A DNA stretch of 64,000 bases from Davidsoniella eucalypti. Lineage: Eukaryota; Ascomycota; Sordariomycetes; Microascales; Ceratocystidaceae. The DNA lies in contig RMBW01000001.1 of the NCBI GenBank assembly GCA_004009845.1, positions 186,001 through 250,000 on the forward strand, written 5' to 3'. The notes beneath the pieces are model-generated. The model made no database searches and was not told the origin of the DNA. It saw only the letters and a list, made by a program, of their open reading frames with translations. Below are positions 37,792-49,297 of the stretch, piece after piece (positions within the stretch are counted from its first letter, which is position 1; every line of letters starts with the position of its first letter). A program made the translations under genes and the position numbers.

Positions 37792-39109
37792 CCATATCGT
37801 TAAATGCTCTCTTCATGCACTGGCCGAGCTATGTTTTTGTTTACTTTTCTTCTACATACATATACATCTTCCCCCACAAAAGCGTTCGCTGAATTTAGTG
37901 AGCTCTCGACTTTCTTGAACACTGGAGAATCATCAACTACTCAGTTGGCCCGACCCTTAAGCTCACCGACGTCCTTTATATGATAAGATCATAGCTTCTG
38001 AAAACTCTGTGTCCTTTGTCTCAGAATTGCATTTTGTTTTGAGTTTGAACAGCACCTTACAGGATGACCTAAACGGCTAGCTCGTCGCAGTAGAACAACT
38101 CCAAAAGTCATTTCTCAATGAAACCATCGCCTCTGTTTTTTCCTTACTACAATATCCCGCTTCTTTATCTCTATACTTTTTCTTCTACTACTCCAGGGTA
38201 TCGACTCTAAATCTTCTATCTATAACTACCTATCATCCATCTATTCTCCCCTCCTCCGACTTAGTCGATATAAAACATTTGAACGACTTACGATCATTTT
38301 GAGTTTCTATATTTGCTGTTCTATCTTTATTTTCTTGTTTGTAGCTTTCTTTTTGTCTTGTTTTCGTGTTACTATCTTTTTTTTCTTTCTATTTTTTCAG
38401 TTTATCTTCCCGCCTGTTTTGTCTTTTATTTTTTTTCTCTATTGTTTTTGTTTATAGCCGGGTCAGCTTCTTGTTCTCATTTGTTTTTTATCTTATTTTT
38501 TTTCCTCCCCCCCCCCCTACTTCATACGGATTGCTACTTTTTTTTCTTGCCCTTATATTTTTATGGTCCATAGTAGATCGGCTCGTATCTTTGTGTTGGA
38601 TATTCATATTTTTTTTGCATTGCGATCTATTTTTTTTTCTCTTGGCTTCTTATCTCTTTAACTATAGGTTCGCTAGTCTTCTAACTTTAACTCATCTTGT
38701 GCTACTTAAAAAAAAACCAGATTCTTATTTTATTAACTCTTCTTCGCACTCTGTACTGAATTATACATGTATCGTTAACTAAACTGAAAGAATATGTGTT
38801 TATTGACTGAAATACCGAATTAGTCACTAATAGAGTGGTTCTGACTTGGTGTCCTAAGGGCCACCGTATAAATGATGTTTATATGCCTTCTCTCATTCGA
38901 TCGTGATCAGCCAATGCGGGGGGCAAGCTGATACAGTTATATTTTACATTGTCTATATTAGTATGATGAAAAGGAAAGCTTGCCTTTAGTGCTAAATAGT
39001 CTGTTGATTATTCCCATAACATACTATGCGTGGACTAGCACCTTTGCCTACACCATGCAAACTTTACAGATTCATCGAGGAGACAAAACTTAGATACATC
39101 CATAACCCT
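37792..39109. other. 3' region and pyrimidine-rich tract, no gene seen
   Basis: It contains the 3' UTR of the 36.6-kb gene. Bases about 38,290-38,700 are overwhelmingly T and C on the plus strand, with long T runs and a C run near 38,508. Open frames here are Phe/Leu-rich artefacts of that composition. No gene seen. Confidence 0.45.
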
Positions 39110-39172
39110 GCCATTAGGGTCTCTCGACATCTAACGATCCACATAAAAACGTAAAATGATAAATAAATAAAT
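39110..39172 (+). mobile_element. Very short LINE-type retroelement tail (family 2)
   Basis: GCCATTAGGGTCTCTCGACa followed by TCTAACGATCCAC matches the segment at 61,126-61,157 with one base changed. Both are followed by GTAAAAT and an (AAATA)n-like tail. A minimal 3' end with an A-rich simple-repeat tail is what heavily 5'-truncated non-LTR elements leave. Confidence 0.7.
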
Positions 39173-39306
39173 ACATACTATGTGTGGGTATACAAGGCAT
39201 ATGCTGATTCTTAACGTGTGTAGTGATAATGATAGTGATTCTAATTGTTGTTATTCTTCTCTAGTGATCTAATGAGGGTAACGGTGCTGATACCCCCCCG
39301 TACGTG

Positions 39307-39316
39307 GTCACGTGAC
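39307..39316. promoter_or_regulatory. Palindromic GTCACGTGAC (CACGTG E-box-type) site
   Basis: A perfect 10-bp palindrome lies about 210 bp upstream of the DcpS ATG. CACGTG cores flanked by GT/AC are bound by fungal bHLH regulators of the Cbf1/Pho4 type. Binding here is inferred only from the motif. Confidence 0.4.
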
Positions 39317-39527
39317 GGTGGCAATACCCATTGTGGTATACAGACACTATGCATTTTTAGAATGCCCATTCCTTGGCGTCATTTGTATAGCTGTTTTCCT
39401 CAACTTGCTAAATCGTATCTCTTCCATCGTCTTGATATTTTCCCATTTCTCTCCCAATTCTTTTTTTATCTAACCTTGCTTGATAATCATCGTCATCGCG
39501 ATTATCTTGTCAAACTAGTAGTCAAAA

Positions 39528-40619
39528 ATGAGTGCTGAAGCTGGTGCTCTCGTACCACTCTTCAGGCTCGAAAGAGTTCTAACACAAGGTTTGCCGCCCC
39601 CCCTCTAACACGACAGTATAGATACTGCAAACCATATCACTCGGACATAGATGACTGACTTTGCTGATATTCTAGATCAAGCCGGTCGGCGTATTTGTCT
39701 TCTCGGCACCGTCAAGGATCAACCTGCTCTCCTCCAGCTCGAGCGCGCATCCTTTCCTACTAGTAATGCGTACCTGGCCAGTATTCCCACTAGCCTAACC
39801 CAGCTCAAGAATCTACAGTACAACGATATCTATGCCTGGTATATGGCGCTTTCGAGCCCCACAGCAGCCTACGTCGATGTTCAGACCCCCGATGACCCAA
39901 GTGACACTGCGTTTCATGCAGACCTGAAAATCAACCTCATCTGGCCTTGCACCGAATCCCATATCAAGAAGTATACGAAGCAGGCAGTGCGTTATGTCAC
40001 CGAAACACCTGAGATATACGCCAAACATGTACGCCCTTTCATGGAGGAAAAGCGCGGAGGTGGTCGCTTGAACTGGGTGTATAATATTCTTAAAGGTCTC
40101 AAGGAGGTCGAAGACGTCATCTATCGTACCCCATTAGGCCCTACCGAAAACCCCGAGGGGTTCCTCTTGATGCCTGATCTGAACTGGGATCGCACTATGA
40201 TGGAAGCTTTACATCTGCTATGTCTCGTCGAAAGGCGTGATATCTGGAGTCTACGTGACCTACGCAAGAGCCATATCCCATGGCTGGAGCACATCAAGGC
40301 TAAACTTTTAGACGCTACGGTGCAGACATATAACACTATCGAAAAGGACCAACTCAAGTTGTATGTGCATTACCAGCCAACGTACTATCACTTTCATATA
40401 CACATAGTACATGCAGCATCCGAGCCGGGAGCTACGCAGGCGGTAGGCAAAGCAGTGTGCTTCGATAGTATTGTAGAAACACTCAAGATTATGGGAACAT
40501 CTGAAGATAACAAGGATCCGGGTATGGATAGTGTAGCTATCAACTACACTGTGGGCACGGCTAGTGACCTCTGGGAGCGCATCTACGCGCCCCTTAAGCG
40601 TGAGAAAGAGACTCAATAG
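39528..40619 (+). CDS. dcs1: Scavenger mRNA decapping enzyme DcpS (HIT family)
   Basis: Exons 39,528-39,588 and 39,676-40,619, joined across an 87-nt GT-AG intron, give 334 residues. The enzyme hydrolyses the residual m7GpppN cap after 3'-to-5' mRNA decay. The histidine triad is YHFHIHI with His259, His261 and His263. The DcpS-specific N-terminal domain is present (LERVLTQ-DQAGRRICLLGT across the splice, LQYNDIYAWYMA, INLIWPCTESHIKKY), as is LMPDLNWDRTMM, the stretch preceding the catalytic domain. The first exon is needed: without it the protein would begin inside the conserved DQAGRR motif. Its last 26 coding bases overlap the end of the opposing GILT-like gene, so the two transcripts must be antisense to each other there. 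Confidence 0.95.
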
Positions 40620-41903
40620 TCTCAACCAGAGTGTTGACAGAATGGCCCTTGGGGCAATCCTTCCAGTAGCCACCGTCAGCAATACAATAGATTTCGTTGT
40701 TCACACGAACAGTGCAGCTCTTGGTGACGCCGGCCTAAATGAAGATAGTTTAATAGGTAATTAGCACTGTCTAGGTCATGTCATGTTCGTGTGATAGCTT
40801 CGCAAGAAAGCAGAGTACGAAAAGTCTCTGAGGCAATATATCATCCATCCGAGGAGAGAAAGGGAGAGGCAACTTACAGCGGATGTCTCCTCGATACTCC
40901 GACGTAGCATGCTAACACCGTGTGCGCCATCTTCGCGAGTAGTACATTCGTTCAGCTTCTCAAAGTCCATACCGTGTTCCAGGGCGCAGTCCTCGATTAG
41001 CGAGCGCTCAGGTATATGGGGGTAGTCGCGGGTGATGCACATGGTGAAGCCTAGGGAGATTTTAGGATCTTGATAGAGCTCAAAGGCGCAAAGTTCAATG
41101 ATGTTGCCCATGCCTATACAAGGAAGGAAACATAAGTGTTAGTATTTGAAGGTGGTGGTGGGTGGGAAGCGATGACGTCAATGGATGATAATATCCATGG
41201 GAATAGCTTACATTCGGTGGGACCGTGTTTGCACAGAACACCACCATCATCCTCGCTCGGGCTATTTTAATATTCAGTTAGGCTCACGATTCTATAGCTG
41301 CCCAGTACGATATTGCATATTTTGCTTACCTTCCAATGAAGGAGAGCTTGAAGTCGATCTTGTCGTTGGCCTTCATCATAGCGGGGAGAATAAGATCCTT
41401 GAGGCACATCTAATAGACGCAGAAAAAAATGCAATGTTAGCTACCGTTCGAAGATCCCAACTTGGATAAAGCGTGATAAGAGCGTATTTTTGCATGTGAC
41501 TAAGTAGGCAAAGAAGCATTCTCCAACACACCTCGGCATCAGGGCATTTGCTCATGATATGAGCTTCGAGCGGCACCCGCTTAGTGATAGCAGTAGCACC
41601 GGGTTGGGCACTAGAACCAGCACCACCAGCGACAGCAGCGCTTTGGTGTTGATACGCGCCCTTGAGTTCCGCAAAGCGATCCATGGCGCTGGTTGGCTGC
41701 CAGTGCCATATGCTTAGGGCGACCAACAGGAAGACAGCTAAGATGGCAGAGGACCGCTGACGGCGACGCAGGACAGGCGCCATAGGGCTTGTGGCTGTCG
41801 AGGACGCGGGGGATAAGGAGATAGGGTTGTGTCTATGTTGGAAAGAGTAATGATCTTTCTCGTTCGGATACATCGGCGGCGACGACTGCGCGACGTTGGG
41901 CAT
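40594..41903 (-). CDS. GILT-family (gamma-interferon-inducible lysosomal thiol reductase-like) membrane-anchored protein, five exons
   Basis: Reconstructed as exons 41,903-41,532, 41,409-41,330, 41,261-41,212, 41,113-40,878 and 40,734-40,594 (292 residues); all four introns are GT-AG and phases match. The N-terminus is cytosolic, a signal anchor spans about residues 52-67 (SAILAVFLLVALSIWHW), and the rest should be lumenal, a type II layout. The catalytic region is LEAHIMSKCPDAEMC, with Cys120 and Cys126, then LILPAMMKANDKIDFKLSFIG, HGPTEC, and Cys-containing blocks FTMCITRDY and SLIEDCALEHGMDF. The C-terminus runs KSCTVRVNNEIYCIADGGYW-KDCPKGHS. Classical GILT uses CxxC; here the pair is C-x5-C, which I believe is usual in fungal members. 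It probably acts on disulfides in the vacuole or ER. The final codons overlap the DcpS gene by 26 bp. Confidence 0.85.
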
Positions 41904-43842
41904 GATTGATCGCGTCCTATCTGATTGATTACGTGAAGTGGAAAAATAGTGCTTTTTTTGCGACGTTGGCTCTATCTTTTAATGGAGCGTTTTTGCGATA
42001 AGAGGCTCTGTGCGCGACAGTTTAGGCGGTAGGCTGGCAGCTTGGCTGTACTGGTTAATTATACTAAGAGTAGCAAGACAGGCGATTGCTGATGGGTGTT
42101 ATTATTGATGAGGGTATGTATTAATGAATGAGAATATAATCATCGTCGAGGTTAGCTGGTTGCGAGTTTCGTCACGGGGTTGCTATCTAGTAGAAAGCGG
42201 GCTGGGAGTTATCTCTAAAGAGTTAGCCCTACAGGGAGCTTTGTAAAGATACAGCGGCGCTAGCGCTAAACTAGCACTAAAGAGAGCCATCAAAGTTAGC
42301 GGCCGTTAGCGGCCTGTTAGTTTTGTCATAGAAGGTCGAGCCCTTTTTGACTTGTCCTTCCAGAGGGAAGGAAAGTCGAGCCTACCACTAGTAAGCCAGG
42401 AGTGGATCTCGGCAGACGCTTGGCCAATGACACACCGACACTTATAGGACGGGGGAGATAAGACCATGATCTTAGTTGTAAATGTAAACAACCCAGAGCA
42501 GTGATTACTATGTACATCTGGTGTTTTGTTTGCAGCATACTTTTTTTAGTAGTTGCTCATCATGGCTAAGTTGCTGCCTTGTTGTGATGTTTACCACGAT
42601 CGCTGCTTCCTAAATGCAATATGTGAATCAGGCATAAACAGCAATTCGGTATGTTTGTTGTGAACGATCCTTGAATCAAAAAATTCCCTCTCTCACCACC
42701 ATCACCATCTTCGTAAGATTGCTTACAACTCTCTACACAGCCAGTCGCACAAACATCCCCCAAACTGTCATACAGTTGAATCTGTCAGTGTCTTGCTTCT
42801 ATCCTGTAAGAAACTTGCACTGAGCCGCTCATCGTCAGCCAGCTAACTAACCTACGCAGCCCAGCAGCGAGCCATCCACGGACCCTTGAGTCGCTTACTC
42901 ACAGAGCTCTTATCATTGCAGGCTGTTCTGGTAGGCCTTTATTCACTATTCCAGCCGCTGCGTGCAACATTCACTACACCCTCTCTGCTTGTATATCCAC
43001 CCTGTCCTGCTGGGGCTACTGGTTACTGGGGGTTGTTTTGGGTTCTACGCGGCCCTCTTGGAGTTGCCTTTCTTAGGACGTTCGCATGCTACTGCTACAT
43101 CTACTAGCAGCACATTGTGTATTGAAGTCCGTTTGCTCGTTCATTTTCACCCGCTGCCGATCCTGCTCTGTTAGGCGGCCAGACAAACACAGGCCTGACT
43201 CTTCTTGGTGCAAACTTTGGCTCTAAAAGTGATCACGCCGCCCTAGCCACTGCAACACAGTTTGTTGCTCATCATTCTCAGTTTACTCACTCGGTGTACC
43301 CTCGTTGTGACTACGACTGTAGCTTCCAGAATTCTCTCTAACGTTGAAGAGCGGTAAACACACATTACCGTACTGTTGTACCTGCTAGACTGGAAGCATA
43401 CAAAAGTACAGTGTAGCTACAGCCATAGACCCCGGCACTACCGCTGCAACTACCGTCAAACGTTCTGACTCTCCGATCAACACGCACTACAGCCGTATAT
43501 GTGCATAGGAAACCGGCACTGATTTGCTACTGCTACATATCTCGTTGCAGTTCAAGTTGTTCCTACCATCGCCCACTTTGTCTATCTGGATATCTATATA
43601 AACAAACCACCGCCCTTTTCGTTCTTTGCTTTCACTTTATTTGCCCTAACTCTTCCTTCTAAACCTTATTTGCTGCGCCGACTGCTACCTGTCTATAGCA
43701 CGCGTCCACTTTATCCTCGCTTGGTTATCAACAGCTGCTTCTGCTGCCTATTCATTGGAGGTCGTTGCTGTCCATTTACTGCATCACTGCTCTATATCTA
43801 TTTGATAGTGCTTTGAACTACATCACAGAGCTAAGAGACATC
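41904..43842. promoter_or_regulatory. Divergent promoter region between the GILT-like gene and the DHA2 transporter
   Basis: 1.9 kb without a supportable gene separates two divergently transcribed genes and must contain both promoters. A short in-frame upstream ATG for the transporter lies at 43,765. The segment 43,600-43,780 is pyrimidine-rich, as is common near fungal start sites. Confidence 0.45.
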
Positions 43843-45830
43843 ATGCAACCTCTGGAAGACAGCGAACCGCCGTCGCCTGATGCCAAGGACGCTACTGTCC
43901 TTGTCACTGCATTGTCCGACTCAAGTGAGAATTCACTTGTCGACGATACCGGCGATTATGACACCCAATCCGGGTTTCCTTTTCCCCAAACTCTGCACAC
44001 TGATAGTGCTAGTCGGCCTCTTGGCTATGTTGTCGGTCCGCAACATTCCGTCTCGCAGGAGACTATTGTCTACGAGACAGGCCAGTCCGATGACGAAGGC
44101 GTTCTTATTGCCTCTGAGACTACGCCTTTGATCTCGCCGCGCAGCCGTCAAGTAACCCGGCTTCCTAAGCCGGAGGATGATGATGATGAGCCCCAGTCTC
44201 CGTTTCTCAACAACATGACCGTGGGCCGTTTCCGCGCCATCTTTTCTATGGTGTTACTAATTTTCTTCCTAAGCTGCTTTGATTCCACCATCATGTCGAG
44301 CAGTCATCCTGTCATCACCTCTTACTTCGGCTCTTCCAACAGTGCTTCTTGGATGTCTACTGCGTTCTTGCTGACCTCGACCACATCTCAGCCTCTTGTT
44401 GGTCGCATCTCCGATGGTGTAGGCCGCAAGATGCCGTTTGTTATCACGGCTTTCATCTTTGCTATCGGCACACTAGGCTGTGCCATTGCACCTGATCTTA
44501 TTTCTTTCATCGTAGCTCGGGCTGTTTGTGGTCTCGGTGCCGGTGGCTGCCTGACTTTAGGATCAATCATCATTAGCGACATGGTTCCTATCTCGTAAGC
44601 AACCCCAAGTTGAATAAAATGGTATCCCAAAACTAACACACTTGCTCGTGTAGGAGAAGAGGTACTTATCAGTCTTTGATCAACATCAACTATGGTATCG
44701 CCTCTGCCCTTGGTGCTGCCCTTGGAGGTTGGATGGCCGATGCCCTCGGATGGAGATGGGAATTTGGTGTCCAAGTTCCGCCCATTCTTTGCATTGTTGT
44801 ATTGATGTATATATACATCCCAGACGACATTGGTCTGGCAAACACGACTAACTCTCTCGGCGATGTAATTCGCCAATTTGACTGGCAGGGCTCTTGCTAC
44901 CTAACCATTGCGATTTTTGCCTTTGTATTCTTCTTAAGTTTAGGTGGAAATGTGCTTCCATGGAGTCACCCAGCCGTAATTATTTCCATGGCTATATTTT
45001 TTACAACCTTTGGATTGTTTCTATGGGCAGAATCCAAAGCAGTCCGGCCCATCATGCCTCTGCGGATCATCACCAAGTCGCCACATATGAACCTGGTATT
45101 TTCAAACGCTTTTGCTGCGGTTGTCATCAATGGTGTGTGGTTCAATGCACCACTATACTTTCAAGCTGTCGTGTTGACTAGCGCCACCGAGTCAGGTATG
45201 TTGCTAGTAGCACCAATTATCATGTCAAGCTTCTCTGGTATGATTACTGGTTTCGCCGTGCAGATTACCCGCAACACCAAGTGGCCTGTCATGTTTGGTG
45301 CCAGCCTACTCCTATTCGGAACTACCCTCATGTGCTTCCTACAGCGGGATCTCTCTCGCACCATGTATATTCTCTTCATGATGCCTACCAGTTTTGGACA
45401 GGGCTTCCAGTTTCCTGGTACATTCATGGCTATTCTCAACGAAAACGAGCAAGCAGATCAAGCAGTTGTTACTAGCTCCCTGATTTTATGGCGTTCCATT
45501 GGCCAGATCTTTGGTGTCGCCAGTAGCAGCTTAGTGGTACAAAATAGTCTCAAGTTCCTCCTGGACAAGAACGTTGTGGGACCTGAACGAGACGAAATCA
45601 TTGCGCTGGTTCGCAAGAATGTAGAGTCTATTGCAACTCTTCCGTCGCCCTATCTCGAGCAAGTTATTGACAGCTATGATAGTGCTCTCCGTGTGGCATT
45701 TACATTGATGGCGATCATGGCATCTGTCGGCCTAGCTCTACTACTTCCAGTGAAACTGAACAAGCTTCGCACTAGGGATACACCCAGAGTTTATCACGCT
45801 ATCGATCCAGACGACAATATGAACGTCTGA
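43843..45830 (+). CDS. MFS transporter, DHA2 / vacuolar basic amino-acid transporter-like
   Basis: Exons 43,843-44,594 and 44,654-45,830 across a 59-nt GT-AG intron give 642 residues. The first ~125 residues are acidic and cytosolic and contain SETTPLI, a dileucine-like sorting signal often seen in vacuolar transporters. About 14 hydrophobic segments follow. The MFS motif A is GRISDGVGRKMP (about 187-198), and the splice restores the family motif ISDMVPISRRGTYQSLININYG. These features fit the 14-span DHA2 group that includes vacuolar basic amino-acid permeases (Vba/Fnx1 type) and some multidrug exporters; the dileucine signal favours the vacuole. The ATG at 43,843 is preferred over 43,765, since the extra 26 residues are hydrophobic and atypical. 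No adjacent biosynthetic genes suggest a drug or metabolite. Confidence 0.88.
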
Positions 45831-46366
45831 TTTTAGTATCAGGCTCCAAACTTTTTTCTTTCCAAGTAAATATTGTATAAAAGCTAGTAGTATATCAGTG
45901 TGCCACCATGGTGCACACTTACCTTTGTTCAAGTTCCATATCTATAGAGTCGTTAAAATGGTGTAGTTATCCTTTCTTTATAAACCCCTCTCATGAATAT
46001 AAAACAATAGATTAATTTATTATTATTCAACGTCTACCTACTGTATATAAAGTAGTATTGTATTGTATTGTATTACTCTTTTACGTCTACCTGCTGGTAT
46101 TTCACAGCAATATGACGGCATATTCCGGCTTCACAACTCGGTGCATCGAAAACGACAAAGGTCGAAAAAAGAAAGCGAGAATGGACGCCGGCATTGGGAA
46201 TATGTGCTGGTCGATCTTACAAAACCCACGACAAAGGGTATAAAGGTTGCTGTATATAACACAATAAACTACCAACCAACTTTCTATGATAGATAATGTG
46301 ATCAACCATTCTCCATCATTCACCGTTCAAGACCACCAAAAGCAAAATGTCCAAGAAAAAAAGAAA
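45831..46366. other. Intergenic region with a (TATTG)n repeat
   Basis: It holds the 3' UTR of the DHA2 transporter. A (TATTG)n tract lies near 46,054-46,074. No gene seen. Confidence 0.4.
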
Positions 46367-46463
46367 CTCCTCCGGACAGGCTTGAACTGTCAACCTCCTG
46401 ATCGCTGCAATCTTTTGAAGATGCTTAACAGTCAGACGCGCTAGCCAATTGCGCCACAGAGGA
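46367..46463 (-). tRNA. tRNA-Asn (GUU) with a 23-nt intron
   Basis: Read on the minus strand, the 7-bp acceptor stem TCCTCTG / CGGAGGA (one G-T pair), D-arm GGCGCAATTGGCTAGCGC, anticodon stem TCTGA / TCAGG, and T-arm GACAG-TTCAAGC-CTGTC all fold. The loop is CTGTTAA with anticodon GTT. The intron of 23 nt lies immediately after position 37, the canonical eukaryotic site. The mature length would be 74 nt plus CCA. The D-arm and T-loop also serve as internal A and B boxes for RNA polymerase III. Confidence 0.95.
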
Positions 46464-46871
46464 TGTTCCACGGTTCTTGTGGTGTAGGGTCCATTTATAG
46501 AGCCTTGTGCGCGGCCGCCGGAATTTTTTTTCTCCGTTCCGAAACACCGCCGTCATATTGCATTACGTAGACGTTACAGAATAATAAAATTTGTGATGAC
46601 ATTATTCCACAATGCAAAAGATCTTTATATAATTTAAAAAGATGAATAAGTGATGCATAGAAATAATAAAAAGTAAAAAGAAAACCAAAGAATGAACACA
46701 ATATGCTGCCTTCCCCTTCCTTGTGCGAAATATAACAAAATACAGAATAAAGAAGGATAATAACAAGGAAACAAAGGCAGTGAATAATAAACCCGAGAAA
46801 GAAAAGAAAATTATAACTTTGGTATATATATAAACGAGATATCTTTATTTTTGAACTCTTTAATCATTCTT
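46464..46871. other. Spacer between tRNA-Asn and Cef1 3' end
   Basis: Very AT-rich, and contains the 3' UTR of the Cef1 gene. No gene seen. Confidence 0.4.
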
Positions 46872-49297
46872 TCAAGCAGCTTCGGCAGCTTTTGCTTCCG
46901 CTGCTTCTGCCTCACGTTTAGTTCGTGCTGCCCTCAACTCGTCAAACTCGTCTTTAACCTTGCGATATTCTTCTTGAGCCTCACGTTCACAGCGACTAAT
47001 GGTGCTGACTTCTTCACGCAGAGCTGCTAGTCTGCGTTGAATGGCAGTTTCTTCGGAGATTGCGAGTAGCTTCATGGCGGTAAAGACGTTCATGGCTTCG
47101 TGAGTTGCGGTGCTGGCTTTGGCGAAGTTGGCGGCCAGTGTCTTTTGTCGGTTCTGGTAGCCGCCGAGATGTAGATTGAGTTTTTTCTCTATCTTACTAG
47201 AGGCAGTGGCTTGTTCCAGAAGAGAGTCTTGGATATACTTACAAGGTGGGTTGTTATGTTAGTATTATAGGCTAGAAAGATAGTATGTGACTGGAGGCAA
47301 CTTACAGTAATGGTACGGCGAACGACGGAATCAATTTGGTCTTCTTCGTCATCTTCGTAACAGCCCAAACTCAGCAGCAGAGAATTACTATTTCTACTAT
47401 CAAAAGCAGCCATGATAGCATTTTTATCTGGTAGTGGCTGTGTCTCGGCAATGATGTGTAGTCTCGCTTTTTCCAGAGCAGAGTCTGATATCTCATTCAG
47501 TTCTGGCGCGTCACCTACAAGCTTAGAGCCTGGCAGTGGAAATTTTGATAGATCATTTGCAACTAGCAGGGACACTTCGTGTGCTATCAAAGCCTGAGGG
47601 GTAGGCTTCTTTGATAGTGGCGTGATTGCTGAGCAGTCGAACGATAGTGGTCTCGGGAGTCCTCGTTGCATGACCTGTGTTCTTCTCCGACGCTCTAATG
47701 CCTCTAGCGCCTCACGCTGTGCATTTTCTCTACGATCTCTTTCGGCAGAGTCCTCAACTAGATCAATCCCTTGGGCACTAGGGATCTCTTGCTCGTCGGG
47801 TAGTTCCAACTCCCATTCCGACTCCTTTGGCTTAGGTAGTGATGCTAAGCCAGAGCGTAATTGTTGCCGCACTGCTAGGTTGTGCAGCTTAAGATCGCGT
47901 GGGGTGGCGTTTGGCATAGAGTCGCTACTGTTATTCAGCGCAAATCTATCGTGAGGTGTGCGCATCGGTGTTTCGCCTGGGCGCAGTGGTGTAACGCCAG
48001 CAGCATGTAGAGGGGTCGCAAGTGGGTTAGGAGTGGCAACAACCTGTTTCCTTGGTGCGGCGCTGTCGAAGCCGGTTGACGAGGCACCTTCCACCAAGGG
48101 AGTGTTCTCGCCGCCTAGGAGCGAAGATTGTGTGTTTGTGAGGGCGCGAATGTTGTGAAGTTCGTTGGCAATATGGTCATCTTCTTGTGCCACGCGAGGC
48201 GTACGAATGGGTGTGCTATTGTTGAGTTGTGCATAGTTTCCTACTAAGCCCCGAGTGGCATCATTATCACCACCGAGAGCTACAGAACTAGCCTTGGAGC
48301 CAGCCATTCCCATTTTGACAATCTCTTCCAGTTCACTATCGTTGACTTGAGGCGCTGGAAGATTGAGTGCCCGGCGCTTACTACTTTGTTCGGCTTCACG
48401 GATACGCTGCATTTTACCGGCCTGAAGAGCGTTCTTTGACAATGAATTATCGTCCTTCTTCTCATTTTTCCGGCGCTTGCGATTCGCTTCCTCTTCATCT
48501 TCGTCACCCTTACGCTTTGCCGCTGCTAGCTGATGTCTCTTAGGATCGAAGTTGGAGCGCTCACGTTCATTACGAACATGTTCTTCGCTAGTGTCGTAGA
48601 AACCGGGGGCAGGCTTTTTCTCAAAGGGAATATCGGCGTTGTAATCCATCTGGCCCTGCTTGCGGGTGGTGACTTTGATGTTGATACCAGCAGTCTTAAG
48701 TTCACGGCGTTTCTGAAGAGCGGCTAGTCGACGAGACTCTTCTTGCTGACGTTCACGAGCCTTGCGCTTGGCCTTCTTACCCTGGGTATTGGCAAGACGG
48801 GCACGGGCTTCACTCAACATCTCCTTCTCGTCTTCATCGAGATCGATCGTATCCGGTCGCGCGGGCTTCGTCTCTGGGTCGGGGTCAATTTCGCCGGGCC
48901 TGAGTCGTCGTACATCGTCGGCGGTCGGCGCTTTGGTTTCTTCACCGTCAGCACCGACTAGGCTAAGCCCCTCGCGAGACTCCGCCTCGTCAAGCAGCTT
49001 CTGGTACCGCTCGAGGCACTGGTTCGCTGTGCGGCCAACATTCTCGGCAATAGTGCGCCATTGTGTCGGCAGAAGCTTAGCAAGATGTAGTAGCTTCTCG
49101 TCCTCGTCGCGGCTCCATTCAGTCTTGCGAATACTTGGGTCCAGCCACTCATTCCAGCGCGCCTTGCACTGCTTTGGGGTCTTCCGGGCAAGCAGCGACG
49201 AGACTCGAGCCCATTGATTCAAGCCATACTTGGAGATGGCGGCCTTCAGGATCTCGTCCTCGATGTTCGTCCAGACGCCTCCCTTGACGACAGGCAT
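46872..49297 (-). CDS. cef1: Pre-mRNA-splicing factor Cef1/Cdc5 (Myb-domain NTC core subunit)
   Basis: Exons 49,297-47,306 and 47,237-46,872, split by a 68-nt intron with branch motif TACTAAC, give 785 residues, the normal size for the family. Two Myb repeats open the protein: GVWTNIEDEILKAAISKYG ... WARVSSLLARKTPKQCKARW (about 7-50) and TEWSRDEDEKLLHLAKL ... QWRTIAENVGRTANQCLERY (about 58-103). Then come the conserved ARARLANTQGKKAKRKAR block, ADIPFEKKPAPGFYDTSEE, the KRRALNLPAPQVNDSELEEI motif and repeated TP-rich phosphosites (TPLRPGETPMRTP). The C-terminal exon is a Lys/Glu/Ala coiled coil. Cef1/Cdc5 is a core component of the nineteen complex and essential for spliceosome activation in yeasts. 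The intron near the 3' end is required to add the conserved coiled coil. Confidence 0.97.

Noticed and set aside
48762..49217. 151-codon plus-strand frame
   Set aside because: Antisense shadow of the Myb region of Cef1, Ser/Arg-rich and without motifs.
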